From JAAZKA01 sp034926225 (GTDB lineage: Bacteria; Bacillota; Clostridia; Oscillospirales; QAMX01): 64,000 bases of DNA. The stretch is taken from contig JAYFRF010000015.1 of NCBI GenBank assembly GCA_034926225.1, positions 62,001 to 126,000 on the forward strand, read 5' to 3'. Of the stretch, positions 7,424-16,338 are shown one piece after another; the first letter of the stretch is position 1; each line of letters opens with the position of its first letter. The notes under the pieces were generated by a model. It did no database searches. It was not told the origin of the DNA and worked only from the letters and a program-made list of their open reading frames with translations. The position numbers and the translations under genes were made by a program.

Positions 7424-8662
7424 TTAGACGCTGACGGCGGCGTCGGCGATATTGATCGCGTCGGCGATTTCGTCGATGTTTTCTTCCGTAAAGCGAGTAT
7501 TCAGGCTGATGCGCATGCAGCGGGAAAGGATGTCGAGCGTACGTGGGCACATGTCGCGGCTGTAGTGAACTTCTCCCTTGTAGGCGGGATCCTTCCAAGG
7601 GTAGCCCGCGCGGGACCAGGAATACTGCTCCATGATGGAGTCCCAGTAAGCGTAGATATGGCGGTCGGGAAAGCCTTCGTTGTAGATGGAACCGACACGC
7701 AGGCCCTCGCTTGCGAGAGAGGCGGTCATACGCTTCGTTGCATCAGTGGTATTCCCGATGATCGCAAACGACAGACCCGCGTCGCCGTCGGGATCGTCCA
7801 CGACCTGAAGGATATAATTTTGCGGGGACGCAAGGCCCGCGATCAGGCGTTTTTTCAAGGCGCGCGTCGTCGCGACGATGCCTTCAAGTTTCGTCAGCTG
7901 CACGCGGGCGATCGCGGCGGACAGCTCAGAGATGCGGTAGCCGCCCTTCGAGAAGGGCTGGGTATCCTCACTGATCAGCCCCGACTTCCACATCAGATTT
8001 GCCGGGTCGGACTGGCAGACCGCTTTCGCGTGTGCACGCGCGTCTTGGAGGAACGCCACGCCGCCTTCACCGCAGGTGATCGTCTTGTAGTAGTTGAGAC
8101 TCCAGGCGAACGCGTCGGAATGCACGCCGCAGTAGTCGCCCTTGTAGCGCGCGCCGATGGCCTGGCAGCAATCCTCGATCATGTAAAGCCCATGCTTTTT
8201 CGCGACAGAGCGGATGGCGTCAACCTTGCAGGGTACGCCTTGCATATGCGTCGCGATGACGGCCTTCGTGTATGGGGTGATCTTTCGCTCGAAGTCCGCG
8301 GGGTCAAGTCCTAAGGACTCGTCAACTTCCGCGAGAATCGGGATGGCGCCGACGTTGATGACGGAGGAAGCGGTGGCGATGTACGTATACGCCGGGACGA
8401 TGACGTCGTCACCGGGGCCGATGCCGAGTCCCGCAAGGCAGCAGGAGAGCGCGGAGGTGCCGGAGTTGACCATCAGCGCGTGGGGAGCGCCGGTGAGTGC
8501 ACAGGCCTCGCGCTCGAAAAGATCGGCGTTCGTCGGCTCACCGCGATGGCGGAAGAGCTTTTCGGGGGTACGCAGCAGCGCGACGGCGGCTTCCACCTCG
8601 CGTTCGTCGAATGAGCATGCGCACAGGGTCCCGGAAGGCAGCGGATGACGGATGGCAGGCAT
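7424..8662 (-). CDS. DegT/DnrJ/EryC1/StrS-family aminotransferase
   Basis: A 412-residue PLP enzyme of the sugar aminotransferase family. The N-terminal VNSGTSALSCCLAGLGIGPG is the cofactor phosphate loop, PAYTYIATASSVINVGAIP follows, and the PLP lysine is probably in WSLNYYKTITCGEGGV. These enzymes transfer an amino group to keto-sugars, usually from glutamate. GGGAGG lies about 9 bases before the ATG at 8662, so this start was preferred to one 21 bases upstream. It is 17 bases after the AraC gene and likely in one transcript with both amidohydrolase paralogues. Confidence 0.87.
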   Translation of the reverse strand: MPAIRHPLPSGTLCACSFDEREVEAAVALLRTPEKLFRHRGEPTNADLFEREACALTGAPHALMVNSGTSALSCCLAGLGIGPGDDVIVPAYTYIATASSVINVGAIPILAEVDESLGLDPADFERKITPYTKAVIATHMQGVPCKVDAIRSVAKKHGLYMIEDCCQAIGARYKGDYCGVHSDAFAWSLNYYKTITCGEGGVAFLQDARAHAKAVCQSDPANLMWKSGLISEDTQPFSKGGYRISELSAAIARVQLTKLEGIVATTRALKKRLIAGLASPQNYILQVVDDPDGDAGLSFAIIGNTTDATKRMTASLASEGLRVGSIYNEGFPDRHIYAYWDSIMEQYSWSRAGYPWKDPAYKGEVHYSRDMCPRTLDILSRCMRISLNTRFTEENIDEIADAINIADAAVSV

Positions 8663-8679
8663 GATGTAAGACCTCCCTA

Positions 8680-9534
8680 TCATGATTTCAAAGATTTGAA
8701 GGACGCGGCACGATATGCTGCCGGCGTCTCTCCGGTGATGGCGTGAAAGACGCGGGAGAAGGTTTTCGGTTCGGGAAAGCCGACGGCTTCCCCGATCTCG
8801 GCGATGGAACGGTTTTCATCGAAGACGGCATCCTGCGATAACAGTCGTTTCGCGGCATCCACACGCGTTTCATTCAGGTAACGGTGGAAGGTGCGCCCCG
8901 TAACGGCCTTGAAGCTGCGGCAGAAGCTCTTTTCCTCGTAGCCGGAGATCGCCGCCGCCGACTGGACGGTCAAGCTTTCCGCATAACGCTCCGCGACATA
9001 CGAAAGCACCCCCTGCATTCTCCGCAGGGACAGTAACCGGCGGGCGCGGGCGTCGGTCGTCTCCGTTGTGTAAGGTAGAGCCGCCACGAGCGCCGCAAAG
9101 CGGTAGAGCAGGGATAAAAGTTGCCACTCGCAGGCGGGGCTGTCGCGGCGCTGCTGTATCCACGCAGCGATTTCGTCCATCGTTTCGCCGAGCGCGGATG
9201 GGGAGGACTCCCCGAAGTCGACAAAGGGAGCCGCAAGGCGGCGTTCCCAGAACGAAAAGTATCCGTCCCCGAGCAGCGCGGCCCCCAGTTCCAGGACGAG
9301 GTACCGCGTTCCGGGAGAGGCGATTTCGATCGCATGCGGCACCGCCGCGCCGACGAAAACGGCCTTCCCCGGCGTCACCGTATAGACGGTTTCATCCGTT
9401 TGGACCTCGAGCGCGCCGGACAGGACATAAAGCGTCTCGAGTTCCGAGTGCCAGTGCGCGTTAAAACGGTTTGAGCCGATACTGACAAGGTATGGATGCG
9501 GCCCATCAAGAGGGGATTGATAGAATGCGTTCAT
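8680..9534 (-). CDS. AraC-family transcriptional regulator with N-terminal cupin
   Basis: A 284-residue regulator. Residues 25-85 form a cupin ligand-binding domain (HWHSELETLYVLSGALEV, then GAAVPHAIEI). The last hundred residues carry two helix-turn-helix motifs of the AraC type, ending FPEPKTFSRVFHAITGETPAAYR. It is the first gene of the minus-strand operon and probably controls it in response to a sugar-like ligand; that role is inferred from position. Confidence 0.9.
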   Translation of the reverse strand: MNAFYQSPLDGPHPYLVSIGSNRFNAHWHSELETLYVLSGALEVQTDETVYTVTPGKAVFVGAAVPHAIEIASPGTRYLVLELGAALLGDGYFSFWERRLAAPFVDFGESSPSALGETMDEIAAWIQQRRDSPACEWQLLSLLYRFAALVAALPYTTETTDARARRLLSLRRMQGVLSYVAERYAESLTVQSAAAISGYEEKSFCRSFKAVTGRTFHRYLNETRVDAAKRLLSQDAVFDENRSIAEIGEAVGFPEPKTFSRVFHAITGETPAAYRAASFKSLKS

Positions 9535-9561
9535 GTGGTAAAAACCTTTCCCTTACGCAGG

Positions 9562-9590
9562 ATTATATCACGGGCGGCCGCGACGCACAA
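9562..9590 (-). promoter_or_regulatory. promoter of the AraC-DegT-amidohydrolase operon
   Basis: Minus-strand TTGTGC (9585-9590) and perfect TATAAT (9562-9567) with a 17-base spacer, about 27 bases before the AraC start. Confidence 0.65.
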
Positions 9591-9627
9591 GGCGTGAAAA
9601 CGGCTGCCTATACCCAAAAAGTTGCAT

Positions 9628-9664
9628 ACCCCTAAGGCTCTCCCCATTGGAAAGCCTTAGGGGT
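9628..9664 (-). terminator. terminator after the WG-repeat gene
   Basis: ACCCCTAAGGCT (9628-9639) and AGCCTTAGGGGT (9653-9664) are perfect inverted repeats immediately downstream of the minus-strand gene ending at 9677. A TTTTT tract follows the stem a few bases later on the minus strand. Confidence 0.75.
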
Positions 9665-9676
9665 ACCGAATCCGCG

Positions 9677-11116
9677 TCAATCTTCGTCGTCGTAATAGCG
9701 GCCGCGGCGGGTATGCCGCTGGGGGGAAGCCGCCTGACGGGCTTTTTTGGCCTTGCGGATGTGATAGGAGCGCATGGACGCGGAGAGGACAACGAACAGA
9801 ATCAACATGCCGGCAAAGGAAAGGACGATCAGGGAGATGATCTTCTCACGGTCATAGGCGGGAGCGGCGTCCGTTACGTGCGCGTTTTCTGTGGGAGACG
9901 TCGGGGGAGCAGCTGTCGTCAGGAGGGAGGCCGATTCATTGGAATAAAACGACAGCGTATCACCGGTCTTATCGATTACGTAGAATACCCCGTCGCGTCC
10001 GACGAGCGCATAGCCCGAATCCGTGTCAAAGTCTGCGGCGTAGGCGTAGAGGTAGTCGATGACGAGCTTGCCCGTTGTATCGATGTAGCCCCAGTTGATA
10101 CCGTTGCTGACAGCGGCGAGTCCGCCGGAGAAGGGGCGGGCATTTTTAAAAGAGGCGTCCCCGAGCTGCCTGCCACGCGTGTCGATAAAGGCATATTCGC
10201 CGACCGTCCGGAGATCTGCGGACAGCGTACCGACCATGGCCGCGCCGCCGGAGAACGGCCATACAAAATCCCATTCCGGCTCGATGACGACAGCGCCGCT
10301 ATAGTCGGCAAATCCCCATTCACCCTCGACGCTGACACCGATGAAGCCCTCGGACGGCAGCTCCACATCCTGCCAGTCGCAATCGACGGAAATTTCACCG
10401 GTCGCGTCGACGAATCCCCAGCCACCGGCGCCTTTCGTCAGCGCGAGCCCGTCGCACAGCGTCGAATAGACGACGGGTGCGACGACCTTTCCGGAGGTGT
10501 TGACGAGCATACCATCGTCGCCTTTTTCCACATAGGCGACGCCGCCGGAAAAGGGAGTGGCATAGTCGTACTCGAACGGAATCATCGTCTTACCGGCTGT
10601 CGAGAGGTAGCCCCATTTTCCGTCCAACCGCGCGGCGATTAGGTTTTCCGATACATCGAAGGCGTCCTCATAAATCACGGCGACGACGATCTCACCGCGC
10701 GCGTTGAGGAATCCGACAAGATTATCCTGCCCGACGCGGGCATAGCCGTTTTCAAAGGGGTAGATACAATCGTAATCTGCCGCGTCGATCACCTTTTCCC
10801 CGGTGACATCGATATAAAAGTATGAGCCGTTCCGCGATACGGGCGCAAAGCCGTAGGAAAAGCGCCCGGCGGTATCGTAGGCGGGCTCTACGACAAGCTT
10901 CCCGTCGGTGTTGGCGTATCCCCACAGACCATTGGACTTCACAGCGGCAAGCCCCTCCGAAAAGAGCGGCTCTGTCATGTCGTAACCGAGGGTGTCGGGG
11001 GTATAGATACCGTTCTCATAAGCGTAGATACCTGCCGCATCCAGCGCTGTCAAAGCAAAGGATGTGGGGGTCAGCATCAGCATACAGAGGAGAATTATCG
11101 GAATAAAACGCCGCAT
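9677..11116 (-). CDS. WG-repeat membrane-anchored protein
   Basis: A 479-residue protein with a signal peptide (MRRFIPIILLCMLMLTPTSFA), then about eight WG-type repeats (for example GLWGYANTDGKLVVEPAYD, GKWGYLSTAGKTMIPFEYD, GEWGFADYSGAVVIEPEWD), a Thr/Pro-rich linker, one membrane helix near residue 430 and a basic tail. Proteins of this type are thought to form extracytoplasmic beta structures for ligand or protein binding; the partner is unknown. AAAGGAG precedes the ATG. It starts 12 bases after the GNAT gene, which suggests co-transcription. Confidence 0.88.
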   Translation of the reverse strand: MRRFIPIILLCMLMLTPTSFALTALDAAGIYAYENGIYTPDTLGYDMTEPLFSEGLAAVKSNGLWGYANTDGKLVVEPAYDTAGRFSYGFAPVSRNGSYFYIDVTGEKVIDAADYDCIYPFENGYARVGQDNLVGFLNARGEIVVAVIYEDAFDVSENLIAARLDGKWGYLSTAGKTMIPFEYDYATPFSGGVAYVEKGDDGMLVNTSGKVVAPVVYSTLCDGLALTKGAGGWGFVDATGEISVDCDWQDVELPSEGFIGVSVEGEWGFADYSGAVVIEPEWDFVWPFSGGAAMVGTLSADLRTVGEYAFIDTRGRQLGDASFKNARPFSGGLAAVSNGINWGYIDTTGKLVIDYLYAYAADFDTDSGYALVGRDGVFYVIDKTGDTLSFYSNESASLLTTAAPPTSPTENAHVTDAAPAYDREKIISLIVLSFAGMLILFVVLSASMRSYHIRKAKKARQAASPQRHTRRGRYYDDED

Positions 11117-11128
11117 AAACCGCTCCTT

Positions 11129-12031
11129 TCACGAAAGGATCCGTGCGATCCGCGCTTCTACACAGCCGTATTCAGCGGGGTGCTCCCGATACGCGCCCAC
11201 GCTGCGGTAAAATGCATCCCATGTACGCCATTCCTCCGGGGTTTGATCGGTATCGTTTTCGTAGGGGGGAAAGGTCGTATAAGCGGCGTATTCGCGCGCA
11301 AGGGTGAAGCCGAGCTTTCTCGCGGTAGCCTGCGAGCCGGCGTTCGCCGCGACACAGAGCCATTCCAGCGTGGCGATACCTTCATGAAACCATCGGTCCG
11401 CGTTAGCGGCCGATACGATGCCAGCAAGCCCGCGCCGCCGGTACCGTGCGTCCACGACGATGCCGATGGCAGCGCGATCCCTCACGCGGCAGTCCGTAAG
11501 GCTCCAAGCGCAGATCGTGCTGCCGTCGCGGATAATATACCCCCCACCGTCCGCGAAGAAATGAGCAAGTCCCCAGGTTTCGGCCCAGTGACGGACGGTA
11601 TCGCTGTTCTCGAAGCCCTCCAGATGTGCGGGCGTCAGGCGCTCAAGGTAAAATCCGGGTGCGAGATGCTCGCGGTAGTCCCGGTAGGTAAGACTCCGCG
11701 CAAGGTACTGACGGCGCAGGTAGCGCCGCAGGTAGGGGTTCGGATGGATTTTTCCCATGACGGCTTCCCAGTCCGGCGTATCGGCGACGACGGACTCCAT
11801 AAAGCGAAGCGTCCGGCGGATATCCTCATAAGCGGGGGTGTAGGACGCGTCGCCGGCGATGGCGGTGGTCTCCGTGGCACGGATGACGGCGGCATGGGGG
11901 GAGGTCACGCTGTCGACAAGCACCTGCCCGGGGTTCCAGCCGCCTAAGGTCGCCGCGATGGACAGCTCTTCCTCGCACCCGCGTACGAGCCGAGCGGCGA
12001 TCCCATATTGGGTGGGGTGTAGTTCAATCAT
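11129..12031 (-). CDS. GNAT-family N-acetyltransferase
   Basis: A 300-residue protein whose C-terminal half has the GNAT core: AIGIVVDARYRRRGLAGIVSA is the acetyl-CoA pyrophosphate-binding motif A, and CVAANAGSQATARKLGF is motif B. The N-terminal half is an additional GNAT-like or substrate domain, as in the larger GNAT_acetyltransf_2-like proteins. The acceptor is unknown. It is upstream of, and probably co-transcribed with, the WG-repeat gene. Confidence 0.82.
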   Translation of the reverse strand: MIELHPTQYGIAARLVRGCEEELSIAATLGGWNPGQVLVDSVTSPHAAVIRATETTAIAGDASYTPAYEDIRRTLRFMESVVADTPDWEAVMGKIHPNPYLRRYLRRQYLARSLTYRDYREHLAPGFYLERLTPAHLEGFENSDTVRHWAETWGLAHFFADGGGYIIRDGSTICAWSLTDCRVRDRAAIGIVVDARYRRRGLAGIVSAANADRWFHEGIATLEWLCVAANAGSQATARKLGFTLAREYAAYTTFPPYENDTDQTPEEWRTWDAFYRSVGAYREHPAEYGCVEARIARILS

Positions 12032-12062
12032 AGCAATGGTTCTCCCGTAAAATTGAATGGAA

Positions 12063-12097
12063 GGGGGCAGGCGATGGCATACACAATCGCCGCCCCC
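12063..12097 (-). terminator. hairpin after the beta-galactosidase gene
   Basis: GGGGGCAGGCGAT (12063-12075) pairs with ATCGCCGCCCCC (12086-12097), directly downstream of the minus-strand gene that ends at 12109. The U tract is poor, so termination may be incomplete. Confidence 0.55.
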
Positions 12098-12108
12098 GAT
12101 AACAAGTA

Positions 12109-15099
12109 TTAGACAGGCTGAATCGTCAGCGTGAAGATGAAATCGCGGTCGAAGGCGTATTCGGGACGCAGCACCGGGCCGCAGGAGTTGGAGCCGATAC
12201 CGGCCATGCCGGCGTCCGCGCAGAAGACCGTTTCGCCGCTTCCCCGCAGCTCATAGTTATGCGCGGCGGCGGTCAGCTCCTCGGCCATATACGGCGACGC
12301 GTTGAAGCAGAAGCCATCAGGGGACGAGAAACGGAAACCGTGCGTGCAGGGACCGGTGAGCTTTACATAGTCACAGTCGTAATGGCTGCCGTTTTCCTGC
12401 GGACGAACATAGTCCTCGTGCAGTTCCCGCACCTTTGCGGTAAATTTGCCGAGATACGACGCGCGCCGCTTGTCGATATAACTTTCATAGGGGCCATAAC
12501 CGAAGTACTCGACGTTCTCCGCCTTTTCAGGGAAGAAGAAGCGGACACCGAAACGCGGAAGGGCGGGCATATGCGGATTCTTCTTCGCGTCGCAGCGCAG
12601 GAACAGGACGCCGTCGGCATAGACTGTCCATGTAAAGGAGAAGCGCACGACGGGCTGACGGGCGACCGCCGCGACGGAGGCCGACGCAGTGATGACGACC
12701 GCACCGTTTTCGGCTTTAGCCTCCATCGAGTATACGCGGACAAGCGCGCGGTTATACCCGGCGTCCATCCACTTGAGCTTTAAGGTGCGTTCGTTATCCG
12801 TCGGCGTGCGCCAAATCGTAAACGCCGCGGGACGCGTCATACGTTCGCGGTCGGAGACGACGAGCGCGCTCGGGCAGCCGGAAAGCTTATCGAAGGTATA
12901 GGCAAAATCCGCACCCGTCACGGTGATCGCCATGGATGAATCGTCGAAAGAAAGGGTGCCATCCTTCGTCTCCGGTATCGGCTCGCGCACACGGCGCAGG
13001 ATGACCTCGTCGAAGCCCAGCGCGTCGCCCGCCTTGACATAGGCGGAAGTCCGGAGGCGGAACTGATGAAAGCGCACCGTCACAGTGCCGTTTTCGGGCA
13101 GCTCAAGCGGCAGCGTAAAGCGTACGCGCTCGTGTGCTTCCGCATCGACATGCAGCTCGCCCGTTTTAACAGTTTCACCATTGCATTCGAGCGTCCACGT
13201 CACACGAGCATAATCCGCTGCACGGGTGAAGTCAAGCGTATTATAAAGCTCGTATTCGCTGCCGCCGATATGCGTGATGCGCAGCGGACGGGCGACGTTT
13301 TTGAGCTCATAGAGACCCGTATGCGGACGGCGGTCGGGGTAAACAAGGCCGTCCATGCAGAAATTGCCGTCATGCGGGTACTCACCGGAGTCGCCGCCGT
13401 AGCCGAATTTGACCTTCCCGTTTACGGCGACACCCTGATAGACGGCGTGGTCGCACCATTCCCAGACGAAGCCGCCCATGAAGCGCGGGTACTTGTAGAA
13501 GATCTTGTAGTAGTCCTCAAGGTCGCCAGGGCCGTTGCCCATCGCATGGGAAAACTCGCAGAGGACGAAAGGACGGTCATAACGAGGGTCGGATACGTTG
13601 CGCTCGCACAACTCGAGACTTGAGTACATCGCCGAAAAGACGTCGATCATGTCGTACTCGGGTGCGTGCGGCGGCACCTCCCAGTTGTCGTTCATGAGGG
13701 AGAGGTAGGGCTTGGCGCGCTCGTAATGCACGGGACGCGACGGATCGCGGCGCTTGATCCAGCGGCCGGCGAGTTGAAAATTGCGGCCGAAGCCGGATTC
13801 GTTGCCCATCGACCAAAGAATAATGGACGGACTGTTCTTATCGCGCTCAATATTCCGCTCGATGCGGTCGAGGATGGCGGTTTCAAACATCGGGGACTCG
13901 GCGATGGTGTTGTAATTGAATTCTTCCCCCATCATGACGGTGCCGTGGCTCTCGATATCGGTTTCGCCGATCACATAAAAGCCGGCCTTATCGCAAAGCT
14001 CCAAGAAGCGTGGCGCGCTCGGGTAGTGGCTCGTACGGATGGCGTTGACGTTATGCTGCTTCATCAGGGCGAGGTCGCGTTCCATATGCGCAAGATCTAC
14101 CGCAAAGCCGACATACGGATCTGAGTCATGACGGTTGACGCCGCGCAGCTTAATCGCAGAACCGTTGACATAGAAAACGCCGTCGCGGATACGGATATCG
14201 CGGATACCGATGGATTTCACGATCACTTCGCCGTTGTAGGAGAGGAGGAGCGTATAAAGCGCGGGGCTCTCGGCATTCCAAAGCGCAGGGGCGGGTACCG
14301 TGCAGTTAAACCCGTCGATCACGCCTTCCGCGACGAGGGTGTTGTCGGGAGACAGAAGCTGCGCCGTACCGCCGGGGGCGCCGGTAAAATCCGCGTCGAG
14401 GGTGACCGTGGCGGCGGAATAATCCGCATTGAGGGCCGTATGGACGAAGAAATCGCGCAAATGCTCTTCCGGACGCTCGAGGATGTAAAGATCCCGGAAG
14501 ATGCCGCTCTGGCGGAACTTGTCCTGATCCTCAAGGTAGGTACCGAAGCACCATTTGAAGACGAGGATACAGAAACGGTTCGCGCCCTGAAGCAGATGGG
14601 CGGTGATGTCGATTTCGGCGGTCGAATGGGAGACCTCGGAGTAGGAGACCAGCGTACCGTTGATATATACATAAGCGCAGGAATCCACGCCCTCGAAAAC
14701 AAGGTAATATTTCCGTCCGGCTACGGGGCTTACTTCGACATCGCGGACATACAGGCCGCAGGGGTTCTTCGCGGGTACGTAGGGAGGGTCATAGGGGATG
14801 GGGTAGTTGACGTTAGTATACTGCTGATAGTCAAAGCCATGCGTCTGCCAGACGGAGGGTACCGGGAGAGTGCCTAGCGTCGAGAGATCGAACTTAAGTG
14901 AGGTGAAGTCTGGCAGCGTATGCGCACTGGGGTAGTAAGCAAACGCCCAGTCACCGTTTAAGGATGTAAAGCGGGGAGAAGCCTCCCGCGCAAGGGCTTT
15001 GGCGTCGGCCGCGGAGGAAAAAGGAATGTAGTATGCGCGGTTATCCTCCAGTCCGTATCGGGTAACCTGCGGATTCTCGATATAAGCGGGTAATTTCAA
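12109..15099 (-). CDS. GH2 beta-galactosidase (LacZ type)
   Basis: A 996-residue intracellular glycoside hydrolase with the LacZ domain order: jelly roll (LNGDWAFAYYPS), immunoglobulin-like domain, TIM barrel, second sandwich and the C-terminal beta-galactosidase small-chain domain. The acid/base Glu is E434 in WSMGNESGFG and the nucleophile E515 in VLCEFSHAMGNG. It hydrolyses terminal beta-galactosides such as lactose. No signal peptide is present. AAAGGAGG precedes the ATG and a near-consensus promoter lies just upstream. It stands alone, with no adjacent permease or repressor. Confidence 0.95.
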   Translation of the reverse strand: MKLPAYIENPQVTRYGLEDNRAYYIPFSSAADAKALAREASPRFTSLNGDWAFAYYPSAHTLPDFTSLKFDLSTLGTLPVPSVWQTHGFDYQQYTNVNYPIPYDPPYVPAKNPCGLYVRDVEVSPVAGRKYYLVFEGVDSCAYVYINGTLVSYSEVSHSTAEIDITAHLLQGANRFCILVFKWCFGTYLEDQDKFRQSGIFRDLYILERPEEHLRDFFVHTALNADYSAATVTLDADFTGAPGGTAQLLSPDNTLVAEGVIDGFNCTVPAPALWNAESPALYTLLLSYNGEVIVKSIGIRDIRIRDGVFYVNGSAIKLRGVNRHDSDPYVGFAVDLAHMERDLALMKQHNVNAIRTSHYPSAPRFLELCDKAGFYVIGETDIESHGTVMMGEEFNYNTIAESPMFETAILDRIERNIERDKNSPSIILWSMGNESGFGRNFQLAGRWIKRRDPSRPVHYERAKPYLSLMNDNWEVPPHAPEYDMIDVFSAMYSSLELCERNVSDPRYDRPFVLCEFSHAMGNGPGDLEDYYKIFYKYPRFMGGFVWEWCDHAVYQGVAVNGKVKFGYGGDSGEYPHDGNFCMDGLVYPDRRPHTGLYELKNVARPLRITHIGGSEYELYNTLDFTRAADYARVTWTLECNGETVKTGELHVDAEAHERVRFTLPLELPENGTVTVRFHQFRLRTSAYVKAGDALGFDEVILRRVREPIPETKDGTLSFDDSSMAITVTGADFAYTFDKLSGCPSALVVSDRERMTRPAAFTIWRTPTDNERTLKLKWMDAGYNRALVRVYSMEAKAENGAVVITASASVAAVARQPVVRFSFTWTVYADGVLFLRCDAKKNPHMPALPRFGVRFFFPEKAENVEYFGYGPYESYIDKRRASYLGKFTAKVRELHEDYVRPQENGSHYDCDYVKLTGPCTHGFRFSSPDGFCFNASPYMAEELTAAAHNYELRGSGETVFCADAGMAGIGSNSCGPVLRPEYAFDRDFIFTLTIQPV

Positions 15100-15143
15100 A
15101 AAGAAAACCTCCTTTAAAAGGCAGTATCCATACTCTATCCTGT

Positions 15144-15172
15144 ATTGTACACGATTAGGTGGATTTTGTCAA
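15144..15172 (-). promoter_or_regulatory. strong promoter of the beta-galactosidase gene
   Basis: Minus-strand TTGACA (15167-15172) and TACAAT (15144-15149) with a 17-base spacer, about 45 bases before the start codon. No obvious operator palindrome overlaps it. Confidence 0.8.
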
Positions 15173-15218
15173 CGGGGCGGATGCCCTGTCGATACGGGTT
15201 TCATTTATTAAAGAAATA

Positions 15219-15261
15219 CCGTGGACAAGGAACGCTTATAATAAGACGCTCCAAGCCACGG
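15219..15261 (-). terminator. long imperfect hairpin, probable terminator of the parvulin lipoprotein gene
   Basis: CCGTGG (15219-15224) and CCACGG (15256-15261) enclose further pairing arms and a CTTATAATAAG core, giving a stem of roughly 18 pairs with small mismatches. On the minus strand it is followed by TATTTCTTT and lies 30-70 bases past the stop at 15292. Confidence 0.6.
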
Positions 15262-15291
15262 CATTTAAAAGGTTCTTTGTGTCCGGGGGAA

Positions 15292-16254
15292 TTAATAGCC
15301 CATGATGTACATTAGCGCATCGGTTAAATCCAAAGTGTACAGTGCATCGAGAATCTCAATGTTCATTTCAGCGGACTCCGTCCCAAGGCGTTCCTGGAAA
15401 TAGTAATCCTCGGCGTAGGTGAGGAAAGAATCGTGGTACTGCTCGTACATTTCCTGCGTGATGGGGTTGCGCTTGATGATGTGGTAGCCGTATTCGGTTT
15501 GGACGATGTCGGAAATTGCGCCTTCCTCGAGAGCAAAGGCGGCGTCCTCAAATGCCGCGACCATGTAGCCCTTCGGGAAGACCATACCGACGGAGTTGTC
15601 CTGTGAGGTGTCCTCGTTATACTCGTTGGCAAGCGCTATAAAATCCTCGCCGGCACGCGCTTTGGCAAGAACTTCCTCCGCCTTCGCCTTGGCCGCGTCG
15701 TAATCCGCCTGACTTTCCGCGTTTTGCGTGGAGATCAGGATATGCGTGGCACAGCAGTAATACTGCTTGAAAAGGTCATAGCATTGCTCCGTTGTGGGCT
15801 TTTCCACGCCGGTTTCGGCGTTGTAGAGGTAATCCTCGAGCTTTTGCTTCTTATAGCTGTTATACATCAGGTTCTGGAACTGCTTTTTGGAGAGCTGCAT
15901 CTTCTGAAGGAAGGTTTTATATACGGAATTGCCGCCCATTTCCGTGATTTGCTCGGTGATGCCGTCAAGCACTGCCTTACGCTCGAGCGCGGTAAGCTCC
16001 AGACCATACTGCTTGCAGAGTTTTTCCACGATGTAGTAGGTGACAACCTCCTGCATCGCATAGTTCGCCAGTTCCTCATCCGAGTAGGTCGAGCTGTAGC
16101 TTGAGTAGCCGGTACAGTAGTTATAGATATAGTACCCGGCGGGAACCGATTGTCCGTCGACTTTCATAATGGCGGGTGACGAGGAACAGCCGGTAACGAG
16201 CGTCGCGATCATACATAAGGCCAGGATGACCGCGATCGAGCGGGAAAGCTTCAT
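15292..16254 (-). CDS. parvulin-type peptidyl-prolyl isomerase lipoprotein (PrsA/SurA-like)
   Basis: A 320-residue lipoprotein. The start MKLSRSIAVILALCMIATL leads to the lipobox LVTGC, so it is anchored outside the membrane. Residues about 175-280 are a rotamase domain: ATHILIS, then FIALANEYNEDTSQD, FPKGYMVAAFEDAAFAL and GYHIIKR. Such proteins help secreted proteins fold. AGGGG lies just before the chosen ATG; an upstream in-frame ATG adds 13 residues that do not fit a signal peptide. A promoter (TTGACC with TATAAA, long spacer) may overlap 16270-16303. Confidence 0.9.
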   Translation of the reverse strand: MKLSRSIAVILALCMIATLVTGCSSSPAIMKVDGQSVPAGYYIYNYCTGYSSYSSTYSDEELANYAMQEVVTYYIVEKLCKQYGLELTALERKAVLDGITEQITEMGGNSVYKTFLQKMQLSKKQFQNLMYNSYKKQKLEDYLYNAETGVEKPTTEQCYDLFKQYYCCATHILISTQNAESQADYDAAKAKAEEVLAKARAGEDFIALANEYNEDTSQDNSVGMVFPKGYMVAAFEDAAFALEEGAISDIVQTEYGYHIIKRNPITQEMYEQYHDSFLTYAEDYYFQERLGTESAEMNIEILDALYTLDLTDALMYIMGY

Positions 16255-16338
16255 AATACCCCTCCGATTCTGTTTATAACGGCAGTATATCACCGTTGGT
16301 CAAGTTTTGCATGAACATTTCTTAAATTTCTTAATAAT

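Noticed and set aside
7379..8314. A 311-codon plus-strand frame opposite the DegT aminotransferase
   Set aside because: It mirrors the aminotransferase reading frame, is Arg/Asp-rich in the way antisense frames are, and has no ribosome binding site.
9647..10642. A 331-codon plus-strand frame opposite the WG-repeat gene
   Set aside because: It starts inside a terminator hairpin and runs antisense to clear WG repeats.
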